Assembly (NCBI GenBank): GCA_003209915.1 | Contig: QCOF01000002.1 | Span: forward strand, 174,247 to 238,246 | DNA: 64,000 nt | Source of the DNA: Pelagibacteraceae bacterium AG-430-E20 | Lineage (GTDB): Bacteria; Pseudomonadota; Alphaproteobacteria; Pelagibacterales; Pelagibacteraceae | Direction of reading: 5' to 3' | Shown: piece after piece, positions 1 to 6,512 of the stretch | Position numbering within the stretch: the stretch's first letter is position 1 | Layout of the letters: each line of letters starts with the position of its first letter | Notes under the pieces: generated by a model | Told to the model about the DNA's origin: nothing | The model's database searches: none | The model's input: only the letters and a program-made list of their open reading frames with translations | Program-made: the position numbers and the translations under genes

Positions 1-680
1 CCAAAGATTGAAACTAATGGAATAATTAAAGCATAAATGTAAATAGAACCGTATAAATTAATTTTTTCAGCTTGCTCTAAACTTTCAACATCTCTGAACA
101 AAATAACATTTGCTAATGCAACTAAAACTGTTCCACCAATTATTGCAAATCGACCAAGTGTTTGCATTGTAGTGTGCATAATTTTTACTTGGTCTTTACT
201 ATAATCTATTCCTTGTTCGTCTGATAAAGGAACTGCTTCAACAGTCATTGCATCTGCAACTACATCCTGAACAACATATCCAATTGGAGCTAAAATAACA
301 CTAATGACAAACCAAGTTTCAACAGAAAATATTTCTGCCATGGTTTCAGTATGAATAATTAATCCGTACATAATCATCAAACTTAAAGCTATAAGGCTAG
401 CCCCTAAATAAACCATATAGTTTTTTCTTTCCCAAATAAGATCGATAAGATGACCTAAAGGCATTTTTAATGCCCAGGGTATACCTGCCCAAAAACCAAG
501 ACCTGCAAGAAAAGCAGCTGATAAATTTAAATAATCTTTAACAAAAAAAGTTCCAACTATACCTGTGAGACCTGAAATACCAGCGGCCACATAAACCATT
601 AGTGGAGGCAGATAAGTCCATTTAAACTGACGACCTAAATCTAAAAAGGTGTTATCTAAAAATTTTAATATTGTATTCAT
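1..680 (-). CDS. BT1/MFS-like membrane transporter (C-terminus cut off)
   Basis: The gene starts at an ATG at 680-678 and runs off the left edge, leaving about 226 residues of the N-terminal part. The visible protein is hydrophobic with about six membrane spans. A segment around residues 66-80 reads IPWALKMPLGHLID, which resembles the 'PWxxKPxxGxxxD' signature of the BT1 folate/biopterin transporter branch of the major facilitator superfamily. A second conserved-looking loop has GYVVQDVVADAM. The start codon overlaps the stop of the upstream CoA-binding gene by one base (TAATG), so the two are translationally coupled. The substrate cannot be told from sequence. I am confident it is an MFS-type transporter and less sure of the BT1 subfamily. 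Confidence 0.7.
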   Translation of the reverse strand, partial: MNTILKFLDNTFLDLGRQFKWTYLPPLMVYVAAGISGLTGIVGTFFVKDYLNLSAAFLAGLGFWAGIPWALKMPLGHLIDLIWERKNYMVYLGASLIALSLMIMYGLIIHTETMAEIFSVETWFVISVILAPIGYVVQDVVADAMTVEAVPLSDEQGIDYSKDQVKIMHTTMQTLGRFAIIGGTVLVALANVILFRDVESLEQAEKINLYGSIYIYALIIPLVSIF

Positions 681-1114
681 TAGTCACTAAGAACAGGGAA
701 AGCTTGTCTTACTTTTAAAAAATATTTCTGATATTCCATTTTTGTACATTTGTTCTCAACATACTCCATATGATTTTGCTCAACTAACTCTCTTGCGTTT
801 TCATCACGAATTCCAAGTTGTAACCATAATACTTTAGCGCCAATTTTTACAGCATCCTCAGCAATTCCTAATACTTCTTTCGATGGTCTAAATATATCAA
901 CTATATCCACGTTATCCTCAATATCAGTTATTTTAGCATACACTTCTTCACCTAAAATTTTTTGACCCTTAGCTGATGGGTTTACTGGATAGACTTTGTA
1001 TCCATATTTCTGCATATACTTCATTACAATAGTAGACGGTTTAGTTTGGTCGTTGCTAACTCCAACCATCGCAATAGTTTTGTATTTTGTTAGAATATCT
1101 TTGATTTGACTCAT
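680..1114 (-). CDS. CoA-binding domain protein (YccU type)
   Basis: A 144-residue single-domain protein with a Rossmann fold. It opens with a short helix, then a glycine/serine turn (MVGVSNDQTKPS, about residues 16-27), then the strand-helix segment ending VYPVNPSA and the later LWLQLGIRDENA block, all typical of the CoA_binding_2 family (E. coli YccU-like). Family members bind CoA or a related nucleotide, but the cellular role is not established. It lies first in a closely spaced minus-strand group: 2 bp after a 64-residue membrane peptide and overlapping the following transporter by one base. Length matches the family. Confidence 0.85.
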   Translation of the reverse strand: MSQIKDILTKYKTIAMVGVSNDQTKPSTIVMKYMQKYGYKVYPVNPSAKGQKILGEEVYAKITDIEDNVDIVDIFRPSKEVLGIAEDAVKIGAKVLWLQLGIRDENARELVEQNHMEYVENKCTKMEYQKYFLKVRQAFPVLSD

Positions 1115-1116
1115 TA

Positions 1117-1311
1117 TTATCTATTACTTTTGATTTGTTCTTCGCAAAATTTCTTTGCCTCTTCTAAATCAGTAATTTTGGTATCAGAAAGTTTTTGGCT
1201 CGCGGCTAGACACGCATCTACAGCTCTTTTAGTGTTATAATCGTTAAAATTTAAAACTAAGAACATTCCAAATATAATTAAGATAATGATGAAAAAATTT
1301 TTTTTGTTCAT
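1117..1311 (-). CDS. small membrane-anchored or secreted peptide, unknown
   Basis: A 64-residue protein with a hydrophobic N-terminus (residues 5-22, rich in I/L/F) that could be a signal peptide or an anchor, followed by a soluble segment with two cysteines (about residues 34 and 56). I do not recognise the family. It lies 2 bp from genes on both sides (crotonase-like gene upstream, CoA-binding gene downstream), so it is very probably transcribed with them. Tight packing and a plausible anchor-plus-soluble layout argue that it is real, but function is unknown. Confidence 0.6.
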   Translation of the reverse strand: MNKKNFFIIILIIFGMFLVLNFNDYNTKRAVDACLAASQKLSDTKITDLEEAKKFCEEQIKSNR

Positions 1312-1313
1312 TA

Positions 1314-2093
1314 TTATTTATTTTTCCAGACAGGCTTTCTTTTTTCTAAAAAAGCTGAGATACCTTCTTTGGCATCCATTGCCATCATATTAACTGTCAT
1401 CATTTTGCTAGTATGCGCATAGGCTTTTCTCAAAGGCATTTCTAATTGCTTGTAAAAGGTTTGTTTGCCTATTTTAATAGTTAAATTAGACTTTGAAGCA
1501 ATTTTTTTAGCTATATTTAATACTTCTTTGTTAAGTTTTTGTTTTGAATAATAATCATTAATTAATCCTATTTCCTTCGCATAATTTGCTTTAATAGGTT
1601 CGCCAGTAAGTAACATTTTCATCATGGGCTTTCGATTTATCTTTCTACTTACTGCTACCATTGGTGTACTACAAAATAATCCAATATTAACTCCTGGGGT
1701 TGCAAATAGAGCATCTTTAGTACCATAAGCTAAATCACAACTCGCTACTAATTGGCACCCGGCTGCAAAAGCAGCGCCATGAACTTTTGCGATTACAGGT
1801 TTTCTACCTTCAACAATTTGAAGCATAACTTTTGAACAAAGATTAAAAAGTTTTTGATATTTTTCTCTTTTTTTTAATCCTCTAACCTCTTTTAAATTGT
1901 GACCTGCGCTAAACCCTTTGCCTGCTCCTTCAATTATTATAACTTTAACTTTTTTGTCTGAGTCTAATTTTTTTAATGCTTTTAATAAGTCATTAAGATT
2001 TTTAAATGATAATGAATTATAAGTTTTTGGCTCATTGATTAATATTGATGAAATTTCACTATTAAGTTTAACAATTTTTATATTACTATTCAT
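1314..2093 (-). CDS. enoyl-CoA hydratase/isomerase family protein, ECHDC3-like, catalytic Glu residues absent
   Basis: A 259-residue crotonase-fold protein. The oxyanion-hole segment GFSAGHNL (residues 60-67) and HGAAFAAGCQ (105-114) are clear. In authentic enoyl-CoA hydratases the second segment ends in Glu and a second Glu lies about 20 residues later. Here those positions are Gln114 and Gly (TPGVNIG). The block AAGCQLVASCD followed by FATPGVNIGLFCSTP matches what I know of the ECHDC3-type branch, which also lacks both glutamates. So it is probably a CoA-thioester enzyme of another kind rather than a beta-oxidation hydratase. It is 2 bp from the small membrane peptide gene and 5 bp from the nucleotidyltransferase gene. 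Confidence 0.85.
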   Translation of the reverse strand: MNSNIKIVKLNSEISSILINEPKTYNSLSFKNLNDLLKALKKLDSDKKVKVIIIEGAGKGFSAGHNLKEVRGLKKREKYQKLFNLCSKVMLQIVEGRKPVIAKVHGAAFAAGCQLVASCDLAYGTKDALFATPGVNIGLFCSTPMVAVSRKINRKPMMKMLLTGEPIKANYAKEIGLINDYYSKQKLNKEVLNIAKKIASKSNLTIKIGKQTFYKQLEMPLRKAYAHTSKMMTVNMMAMDAKEGISAFLEKRKPVWKNK

Positions 2094-2098
2094 TGTAT

Positions 2099-2473
2099 TT
2101 ACTTTAATTTGCCCTCTTCTCGCATCTTGGCTCTAATTTTTGTAGCTGAGATTTTTTGAGTTTCTTCATCTAATACTATTTCTTCTATTTTGTATCCGAC
2201 CCCTCTGCCATAACAAATATTTGTGATATTCGGTACTACCATAATCTTAAACCTGCCTTCAAATTCGGGATTTAATCTTTCTTCTATATTTTTTTTCACT
2301 GTATCAAAATCAAATGGATTATCGTCTACACCCTGTACATCTCTTATTTGAATACAAACTTGACCTGTTTTTTTAATAATTTCTTTAAATAAAGTATAAT
2401 GACCATCATGAAACGGCTGCCATCTTCCAAGCATTTGTGCAGTTGGTTTTTTACTGTCCCATTTGTAAGTCAT
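2099..2473 (-). CDS. nucleotidyltransferase (cytidylyltransferase-like, HxGH class)
   Basis: A 124-residue nucleotidyltransferase of the HxGH superfamily. GRWQPFHDGH (16-25) gives the HDGH nucleotide-binding motif and ISATKIR (108-114) is the C-terminal ISxTxxR motif. It catalyses transfer of a nucleotidyl group from an NTP to a phosphorylated acceptor, but the acceptor is unknown. At about 124 residues it is shorter than NMN adenylyltransferases and close to glycerol-3-phosphate cytidylyltransferase size. Its start lies 23 bp inside the 3' end of the upstream APS-kinase-like gene, so the two are coupled. The pair looks like a transferase and a small-molecule kinase acting in one pathway. Confidence 0.8.
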   Translation of the reverse strand: MTYKWDSKKPTAQMLGRWQPFHDGHYTLFKEIIKKTGQVCIQIRDVQGVDDNPFDFDTVKKNIEERLNPEFEGRFKIMVVPNITNICYGRGVGYKIEEIVLDEETQKISATKIRAKMREEGKLK

Positions 2474-2879
2474 TTTTTATCTCCTTAATGATTTTTAAAG
2501 CCCAATTCTTAGCATCTTGAGTAGTAACATGATAATTAAATGTCTTTGGTTTCACAAACATTTGATTTGTGTCCTGAAATCGACCCTCTTTAATTGTATC
2601 TACCCAAATTATGTAATCTGCTGGGAACAAACTTCTTGCCTCAGGTGTGGGAGCAATAAAATCTGCAATAACATAATGTCCTTCAGCCTTTATTTTTAGT
2701 GCAAAATCTGCCATTCTTTTTGCTTGTCTAATCCTACCTTCTTCTGAAAAATCCCAATCATCAGCAACTTTTCTCACCTCGTCAGCATTAAGTCTTTTTG
2801 CATTCAAGAGTGGTGCTAATTCATTTGCTAGAGTTGTTTTACCTGCGCCTGGTAAACCCATTACTAAAATGATTTTCAT
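2451..2879 (-). CDS. P-loop kinase resembling adenylylsulfate kinase
   Basis: A 142-residue kinase with Walker A GLPGAGKTT (8-16) and the APS-kinase-like stretch LNADEVR, followed by WDFSEEGRIRQAKRMAD and VIADFIAPTPEAR. This order matches the APS kinase fold. It is shorter than typical CysC (about 200 residues). The first gene of the minus-strand group, it overlaps the nucleotidyltransferase by 23 bp. No sulfate-assimilation genes accompany it, and SAR11 bacteria are known to lack assimilatory sulfate reduction, so a role in making PAPS for cysteine synthesis is unlikely. The substrate is unknown. Confidence 0.75.
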   Translation of the reverse strand: MKIILVMGLPGAGKTTLANELAPLLNAKRLNADEVRKVADDWDFSEEGRIRQAKRMADFALKIKAEGHYVIADFIAPTPEARSLFPADYIIWVDTIKEGRFQDTNQMFVKPKTFNYHVTTQDAKNWALKIIKEIKNDLQMGQ

Positions 2880-2927
2880 ACCCTCTATATAAACTAAACT
2901 TAGCCTTCACATCAATGTTGAATTTCT

Positions 2928-2956
2928 TTGACAGCTTTTTCAAAACAGATAATGAT
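2928..2956 (+). promoter_or_regulatory. candidate promoter of the MTHFR/GcvT operon
   Basis: A perfect -35 box TTGACA (2928-2933) is followed, after 17 bp, by AATGAT (2951-2956, 4 of 6 matches to TATAAT). A start site 6-8 bp downstream would fall at 2962-2964, on or next to the ATG at 2964. No Shine-Dalgarno sequence precedes that ATG, so the message may be leaderless. This is prediction only. Confidence 0.4.
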
Positions 2957-2963
2957 CTGAGAA

Positions 2964-3692
2964 ATGAATTTTTCTCTAGAAATTGGTCCAAACACAGATG
3001 TTGATGCGGTCCCTGCATTAAGTGATGTTTACATCACTATGTTGCCTGGTGGAGATTATAGAGAAACTGCTGAAAAAGCCTCGGAACTTGTTAAAAAAGG
3101 ATTTAATCCAGTTCCCCACTTTCCAGCAAGATCAATGCATGATGCTAATGAACTTAAAGATTATGTTTCTAGATGCAAAGATGGTGGGGTTAAGCAAGTT
3201 TTAATTATTGGAGGTGGAAGAGATCCTGCAGGAAAATTCGAGAGTTCATTTCAACTTTTAGAAACAGGTTATTTTGAAAAAATGAAAATAGGAATAGCCG
3301 GACATCCTGAGGGTAGTCCTGATATATCCGACTCTGAATTAGAAAAAGCTATGATAGATAAAAAGCCTTACGCTGATTATATTGTAACCCAATGGTTACT
3401 AGATCCTCAGCCTATCATAGATTTTATTTCTAAACAAAGCGTACCAGTGCATGTTGGAATTACTGGGCCCTTAAAAATATCTAGCTTAATAAAATTTGCT
3501 AATATTGTAGGGGCAAAAAATTCTATTAACTTTCTTAAATCTAATTTTACTAAGGCGTTAGATTTATTGAAACCTAAAGACCCTAATGATTTAATTGGGA
3601 AAGTTAAATCACATACTGATAACTTCCACATTTATACATTCGGCGGCTTGAAGGAAACTAACAAGTGGTTGAAGGAGAATAGTTATGTCTAA
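2964..3692 (+). CDS. methylenetetrahydrofolate reductase-like protein
   Basis: A 242-residue protein with the (beta/alpha)8 layout of MTHFR (MetF). The segments EIGPNTDVDAVPAL, VPHFPARSM, LIIGGGRDP and KIGIAGHPEGSPD correspond to the family's substrate and FAD-binding loops. It is shorter than typical MetF (about 290 residues), missing part of the N- or C-terminal region. Its last 8 bp overlap the start of the following GcvT-family gene (ATGTCTAA), a strong coupling signal. MTHFR interconverts 5-methyl- and 5,10-methylene-tetrahydrofolate. Paired with a demethylase it more likely works in the oxidative direction, feeding methyl groups into C1 oxidation. That direction is inference. Confidence 0.8.
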   Translation: MNFSLEIGPNTDVDAVPALSDVYITMLPGGDYRETAEKASELVKKGFNPVPHFPARSMHDANELKDYVSRCKDGGVKQVLIIGGGRDPAGKFESSFQLLETGYFEKMKIGIAGHPEGSPDISDSELEKAMIDKKPYADYIVTQWLLDPQPIIDFISKQSVPVHVGITGPLKISSLIKFANIVGAKNSINFLKSNFTKALDLLKPKDPNDLIGKVKSHTDNFHIYTFGGLKETNKWLKENSYV

Positions 3693-5043
3693 CGAATTTG
3701 ACTATACTAAACTAAAACATGTTACTTCTGTTGATCAATCAGATAGAGAAGTACCATATAATTTAAGACAAAGTGGACCAACGAAAGTTGAAATGTTAAT
3801 TTCAACAAGAGTGAGAAAATCACCGTATTGGCATTTATCAATGCAGGCAGGTTGTTGGAGAGCAACAGTCTACAATCGTATTTATCATCCAAGAGGTTAT
3901 GTAAAACCTGAAGATGGTGGCGCAATGGTAGAGTACGATGCAATTGTTAATCATGTAACTATGTGGAATGTTGCTGTTGAAAGACAAATAAGAGTGAAAG
4001 GTCCAGATGCAGAAAAGTTTACTGACTATGTTATTACAAGAGATGCAACTAAAATTTCTCCAATGAGAGCAAGATATGTAATTTTATGCAATGCTTATGG
4101 TGGAGTTTTAAATGATCCAATTCTTCTAAGAATTTCTGAAGATGAATTTTGGTTTTCTTTGTCCGACTCTGATATTGGAATGTATTTACAAGGGGTGAAT
4201 GCAGATGGAAGGTTTAATTGTACTGTTGAAGAAATAGATGCATGTCCAGTTCAAATTCAAGGACCAAAGTCAAAAGCTTTAATGAAAGACCTTTGTGGAG
4301 ATCAAGTTGACTTTGATAATATGCCTTTCTATGGATTGGCTGAAGCTAATGTGGGGGGAAGAAGTTGTGTGATTTCTCAATCTGGTTTCTCTGGTGAAGC
4401 TGGGTATGAAATATATTTAAGAGATGCAACTTTGTATGCTGAAGATATGTGGAATGCTGTTCTAGATGCAGGAAAAAAACACAGTCTAATGGTTATTGCT
4501 CCCGCTCACCATCGAAGAATTCAAGCCGGTATTCTTTCATGGGGACAAGATATGGATCAACAGCATAATCCATTTCAATGTAATTTAGGATACCAAGTTT
4601 CTTTATCGGGAAAAGGAGAATGGAATAAAAAAGGAGACTACGTAGGTAAAACAGCTTTAGAAAAAATGAAAGTAGATCTTGTAGATGGAAAGAAGCCTTA
4701 TAAATTACAATTAGTGGGATTGGAATTTGGTGGAAAACCAATTGAAGACTATGCACCTGACTTTTGGTTAGTATCTCCTGAAGGTGGTGGTGATCCTGTA
4801 GGATTTATTACTTCTCCCTGGTATCACCCTGAAAAAAAACAAAATATTGCAATGGGATATGTGCCGTTTGACGGAACTTTAAATTCAAATGGTTTTCCTA
4901 AAGGTAAAGTTGGAACAAAATTTAAAGTTCATTTACCTGAGCAGTACTCGGAAAAAGCTGGAGTTCCAGTTGACGCAGTTGTAGTTGATATTCCATTTAA
5001 AGAGTCTTTTAACGCAAACACAAGGGAAGTTGTAAAAGGCTAA
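3685..5043 (+). CDS. GcvT-family tetrahydrofolate-dependent demethylase (DmdA/LigM-like)
   Basis: A 452-residue aminomethyltransferase-fold protein. Shared with DMSP demethylase DmdA are RVRKSPYW near residue 42, WNVAVERQ (94-101) followed by GPDA, LNDPILLRISEDEFWFSLSD, and SWGQDMDQQHNPF near residue 290. It is some 80 residues longer than DmdA (about 365), with extra sequence at both ends, and the length is closer to vanillate O-demethylase LigM. It probably moves a methyl group from a small O-, S- or N-methylated compound to tetrahydrofolate, giving 5-methyl-THF for the overlapping MTHFR gene. The substrate is unknown. It should not be named dmdA without testing. A GC-rich hairpin lies just past the stop. 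Confidence 0.75.
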   Translation: MSNEFDYTKLKHVTSVDQSDREVPYNLRQSGPTKVEMLISTRVRKSPYWHLSMQAGCWRATVYNRIYHPRGYVKPEDGGAMVEYDAIVNHVTMWNVAVERQIRVKGPDAEKFTDYVITRDATKISPMRARYVILCNAYGGVLNDPILLRISEDEFWFSLSDSDIGMYLQGVNADGRFNCTVEEIDACPVQIQGPKSKALMKDLCGDQVDFDNMPFYGLAEANVGGRSCVISQSGFSGEAGYEIYLRDATLYAEDMWNAVLDAGKKHSLMVIAPAHHRRIQAGILSWGQDMDQQHNPFQCNLGYQVSLSGKGEWNKKGDYVGKTALEKMKVDLVDGKKPYKLQLVGLEFGGKPIEDYAPDFWLVSPEGGGDPVGFITSPWYHPEKKQNIAMGYVPFDGTLNSNGFPKGKVGTKFKVHLPEQYSEKAGVPVDAVVVDIPFKESFNANTREVVKG

Positions 5044-5051
5044 AAATATTA

Positions 5052-5077
5052 TGGGGGAGGAAAGTTTAACTCCCCCA
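5052..5077 (+). other. perfect 8-bp hairpin between the demethylase gene and a 36-residue ORF
   Basis: TGGGGGAG (5052-5059) and CTCCCCCA (5070-5077) form a perfect stem with a 10-base loop. No T tract follows on the plus strand, so it is not a standard terminator. It could protect the 3' end of the upstream message or modulate translation of the small ORF that begins 9 bases later. Confidence 0.55.
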
Positions 5078-5085
5078 CAAAATCA

Positions 5086-5196
5086 ATGACAAAGGGGTTT
5101 TTAATAGCAATTTGCATTACGATTGCGATTGCATTAATAGTATTTCCCTTGATAGTTTCATATAAAGCACAAAAAAATAAAAAGAATAAGAAATAA
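5086..5196 (+). CDS. 36-residue single-span membrane peptide
   Basis: A short ORF from ATG 5086 to TAA 5194-5196. It encodes one hydrophobic helix (about residues 5-24, rich in I/A/L/V) followed by a strongly basic tail ending in KNKKNKK, the layout of a small inner-membrane protein with a cytoplasmic positive tail. Its stop overlaps the ATG of the YIP1-family gene by one base (TAATG), so it is coupled to that gene. The coding call rests on this overlap, the plausible topology and the lack of any other use for the 150-bp gap. Function is unknown. Confidence 0.55.
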   Translation: MTKGFLIAICITIAIALIVFPLIVSYKAQKNKKNKK

Positions 5197-5741
5197 TGTT
5201 TGGTGAATTTTTAAATATAATTTTTAAATCTATAAAATTAGATAAAACGCTTTATTCAGATAATAAAAATTTTACTGAAGCCTCAATTTATTTTGCGGGT
5301 ATTATAATGATTTTAGATGGTGTAGCTGGAGCGGTTGCAGCAAACACAATTATCAAAACTGCAGTTGCTATGTCAGGACTAACAGCAATTACTACATGGT
5401 TAATTTGGGCAATTTTTATTTATGTTATCGGGGTAAAACTATTTCCAGATAAACAAACAAAAGTTTCATTTAAAAAAGTTTTAACTGCAGTTGGTTATGC
5501 ACATGCTCCTGGATTATTAAGATTTTTTGCAGTTACACCAGATTTAATGATACCAATAATATTTCTTACACAATTTTGGATATTTGCAGGTCTAATTATT
5601 TCAACAAAACAAATATTAAATTTAAAATCTAATTTTAAATCTTTTGGGATTATTCTATTATCTTTTTTGATAATAGCATTTTTATCAATTTCTTTTGTAA
5701 TGAGTAGAATGAATATGTTGCCAGTTAGTCAAATAAGTTAA
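5196..5741 (+). CDS. YIP1-family membrane protein
   Basis: A 181-residue integral membrane protein with about five hydrophobic spans. GYAHAPGLLRF in the middle matches the conserved 'GYxxxPxLL' region of bacterial Yip1-domain proteins, whose role is unknown. Its start overlaps the stop of the 36-residue membrane peptide by one base. It ends 4 bp inside the convergent gene for the CxxC/CxxC protein on the other strand. The family assignment is fairly safe; a link to the upstream demethylase pair is only positional. Confidence 0.75.
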   Translation: MFGEFLNIIFKSIKLDKTLYSDNKNFTEASIYFAGIIMILDGVAGAVAANTIIKTAVAMSGLTAITTWLIWAIFIYVIGVKLFPDKQTKVSFKKVLTAVGYAHAPGLLRFFAVTPDLMIPIIFLTQFWIFAGLIISTKQILNLKSNFKSFGIILLSFLIIAFLSISFVMSRMNMLPVSQIS

Positions 5742-5905
5742 AGTGGAAAGATAGTTTTTGAAACCCTGCAGGACTTACAGAGTTTAAACCCTGTCATTAT
5801 TAGATTTTGAGATACGCTTTCATCCTCTTTTTTACATTCATCACAAATATTATTTAAATCTTTATTAATATTGTCTTTCTTGTCTTTTTCTAAATCTTTA
5901 GTCAT
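5738..5905 (-). CDS. 55-residue CxxC...CxxC putative zinc-ribbon protein
   Basis: An ORF from ATG 5905-5903 to TAA 5740-5738. The 55-residue product has two paired cysteines, CDEC (21-24) and CKSC (43-46), 18 residues apart, the layout of a small zinc ribbon. The N-terminal 20 residues are highly charged (K/D/E/N). Its start lies 8 bases inside the 3' end of the DUF3726-like gene (ATGACTAA), which implies translational coupling. The paired cysteines, the coupling overlap and the exact fit into the gap before the convergent gene argue that it is real. Function is unknown; it may be a metal-binding partner of the upstream proteins. Confidence 0.65.
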   Translation of the reverse strand: MTKDLEKDKKDNINKDLNNICDECKKEDESVSQNLIMTGFKLCKSCRVSKTIFPL

Positions 5906-6509
5906 TATCTGTTAAACCTGCTCCTGCAGCACCTTTTTTCAGACTGTCCGTTTCTTCCACAAAGGTATTTTCAGATAATTTATATAAACTTCTCCATTCC
6001 TCGTCGCTAAAGTTATCTTTATTTTCAACAAAATTAATCTCCAAATTCTTAGAATTTTTAGGAAATTCCAATTCTAAAACATTAGAATATATATTCACAT
6101 TTAAATTTAATAGGATTTCTTTTTTATCAAATTTGACATTTATTTTTTTCCCAATAATTTCTGAAGATCTGCTCAAAAATGATAAAAAAAGTATTGGATA
6201 AGCTATGTTTGAAAAATATATTTTTTTGTAATTTTCTAAAGTTTTTAGTTGATCCAAAAAACCAATCCCCAAAATAATTGGACAATAAGGACTTGAAGGA
6301 GATGAGTTTGACTGATTAATTAAACTTAAATTCTCATAATTATTTTTTATTTTATCATGAAAATAAGAATTTAGATGCTTGATGCCAGGTAAACCAAACA
6401 TCTCTAACTGTCTAATACATTTACCAATCTCTTCAGATTCACCCCAAGAAAATCCTACAGCTTTTGAGGCTCTTTTAGCTGTGGTTTCAATTTCGCTTAA
6501 GGATTTCAT
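5898..6509 (-). CDS. DUF3726-like protein
   Basis: A 203-residue soluble protein. The N-terminal block SEIETTAKRASKAVGFSWGESEEIGKC, followed by LEMFGLPGIKHL, resembles the DUF3726 family (a helical start with a 'GLxxEEAxxxxxWLexxGLPG' pattern). The C-terminal half is beta-rich and lysine-rich and ends AAGAGLTDND. No catalytic motif is recognisable. It is third in a four-gene minus-strand unit: 3 bp after the 553-residue unknown and overlapping the 55-residue CxxC protein by 8 bp. From memory, DUF3726 genes accompany M19 dipeptidase-like genes in betaine or amine catabolic loci of other proteobacteria. That link needs a neighbourhood search. Confidence 0.65.
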   Translation of the reverse strand: MKSLSEIETTAKRASKAVGFSWGESEEIGKCIRQLEMFGLPGIKHLNSYFHDKIKNNYENLSLINQSNSSPSSPYCPIILGIGFLDQLKTLENYKKIYFSNIAYPILFLSFLSRSSEIIGKKINVKFDKKEILLNLNVNIYSNVLELEFPKNSKNLEINFVENKDNFSDEEWRSLYKLSENTFVEETDSLKKGAAGAGLTDND

Positions 6510-6512
6510 TTT

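Noticed and set aside
2451..2879. Calling this gene cysC in sulfate assimilation
   Set aside because: It is too short, with no cys neighbours, and SAR11 is known to need reduced sulfur.
2880..2963. Riboswitch before the MTHFR/demethylase operon
   Set aside because: The gap is only 84 bp with a promoter inside it and no recognisable SAM or glycine aptamer core.
3685..5043. Naming this gene dmdA
   Set aside because: Motifs are related, but length and termini differ from DMSP demethylase, and SAR11 dmdA lies in another context as far as I recall.
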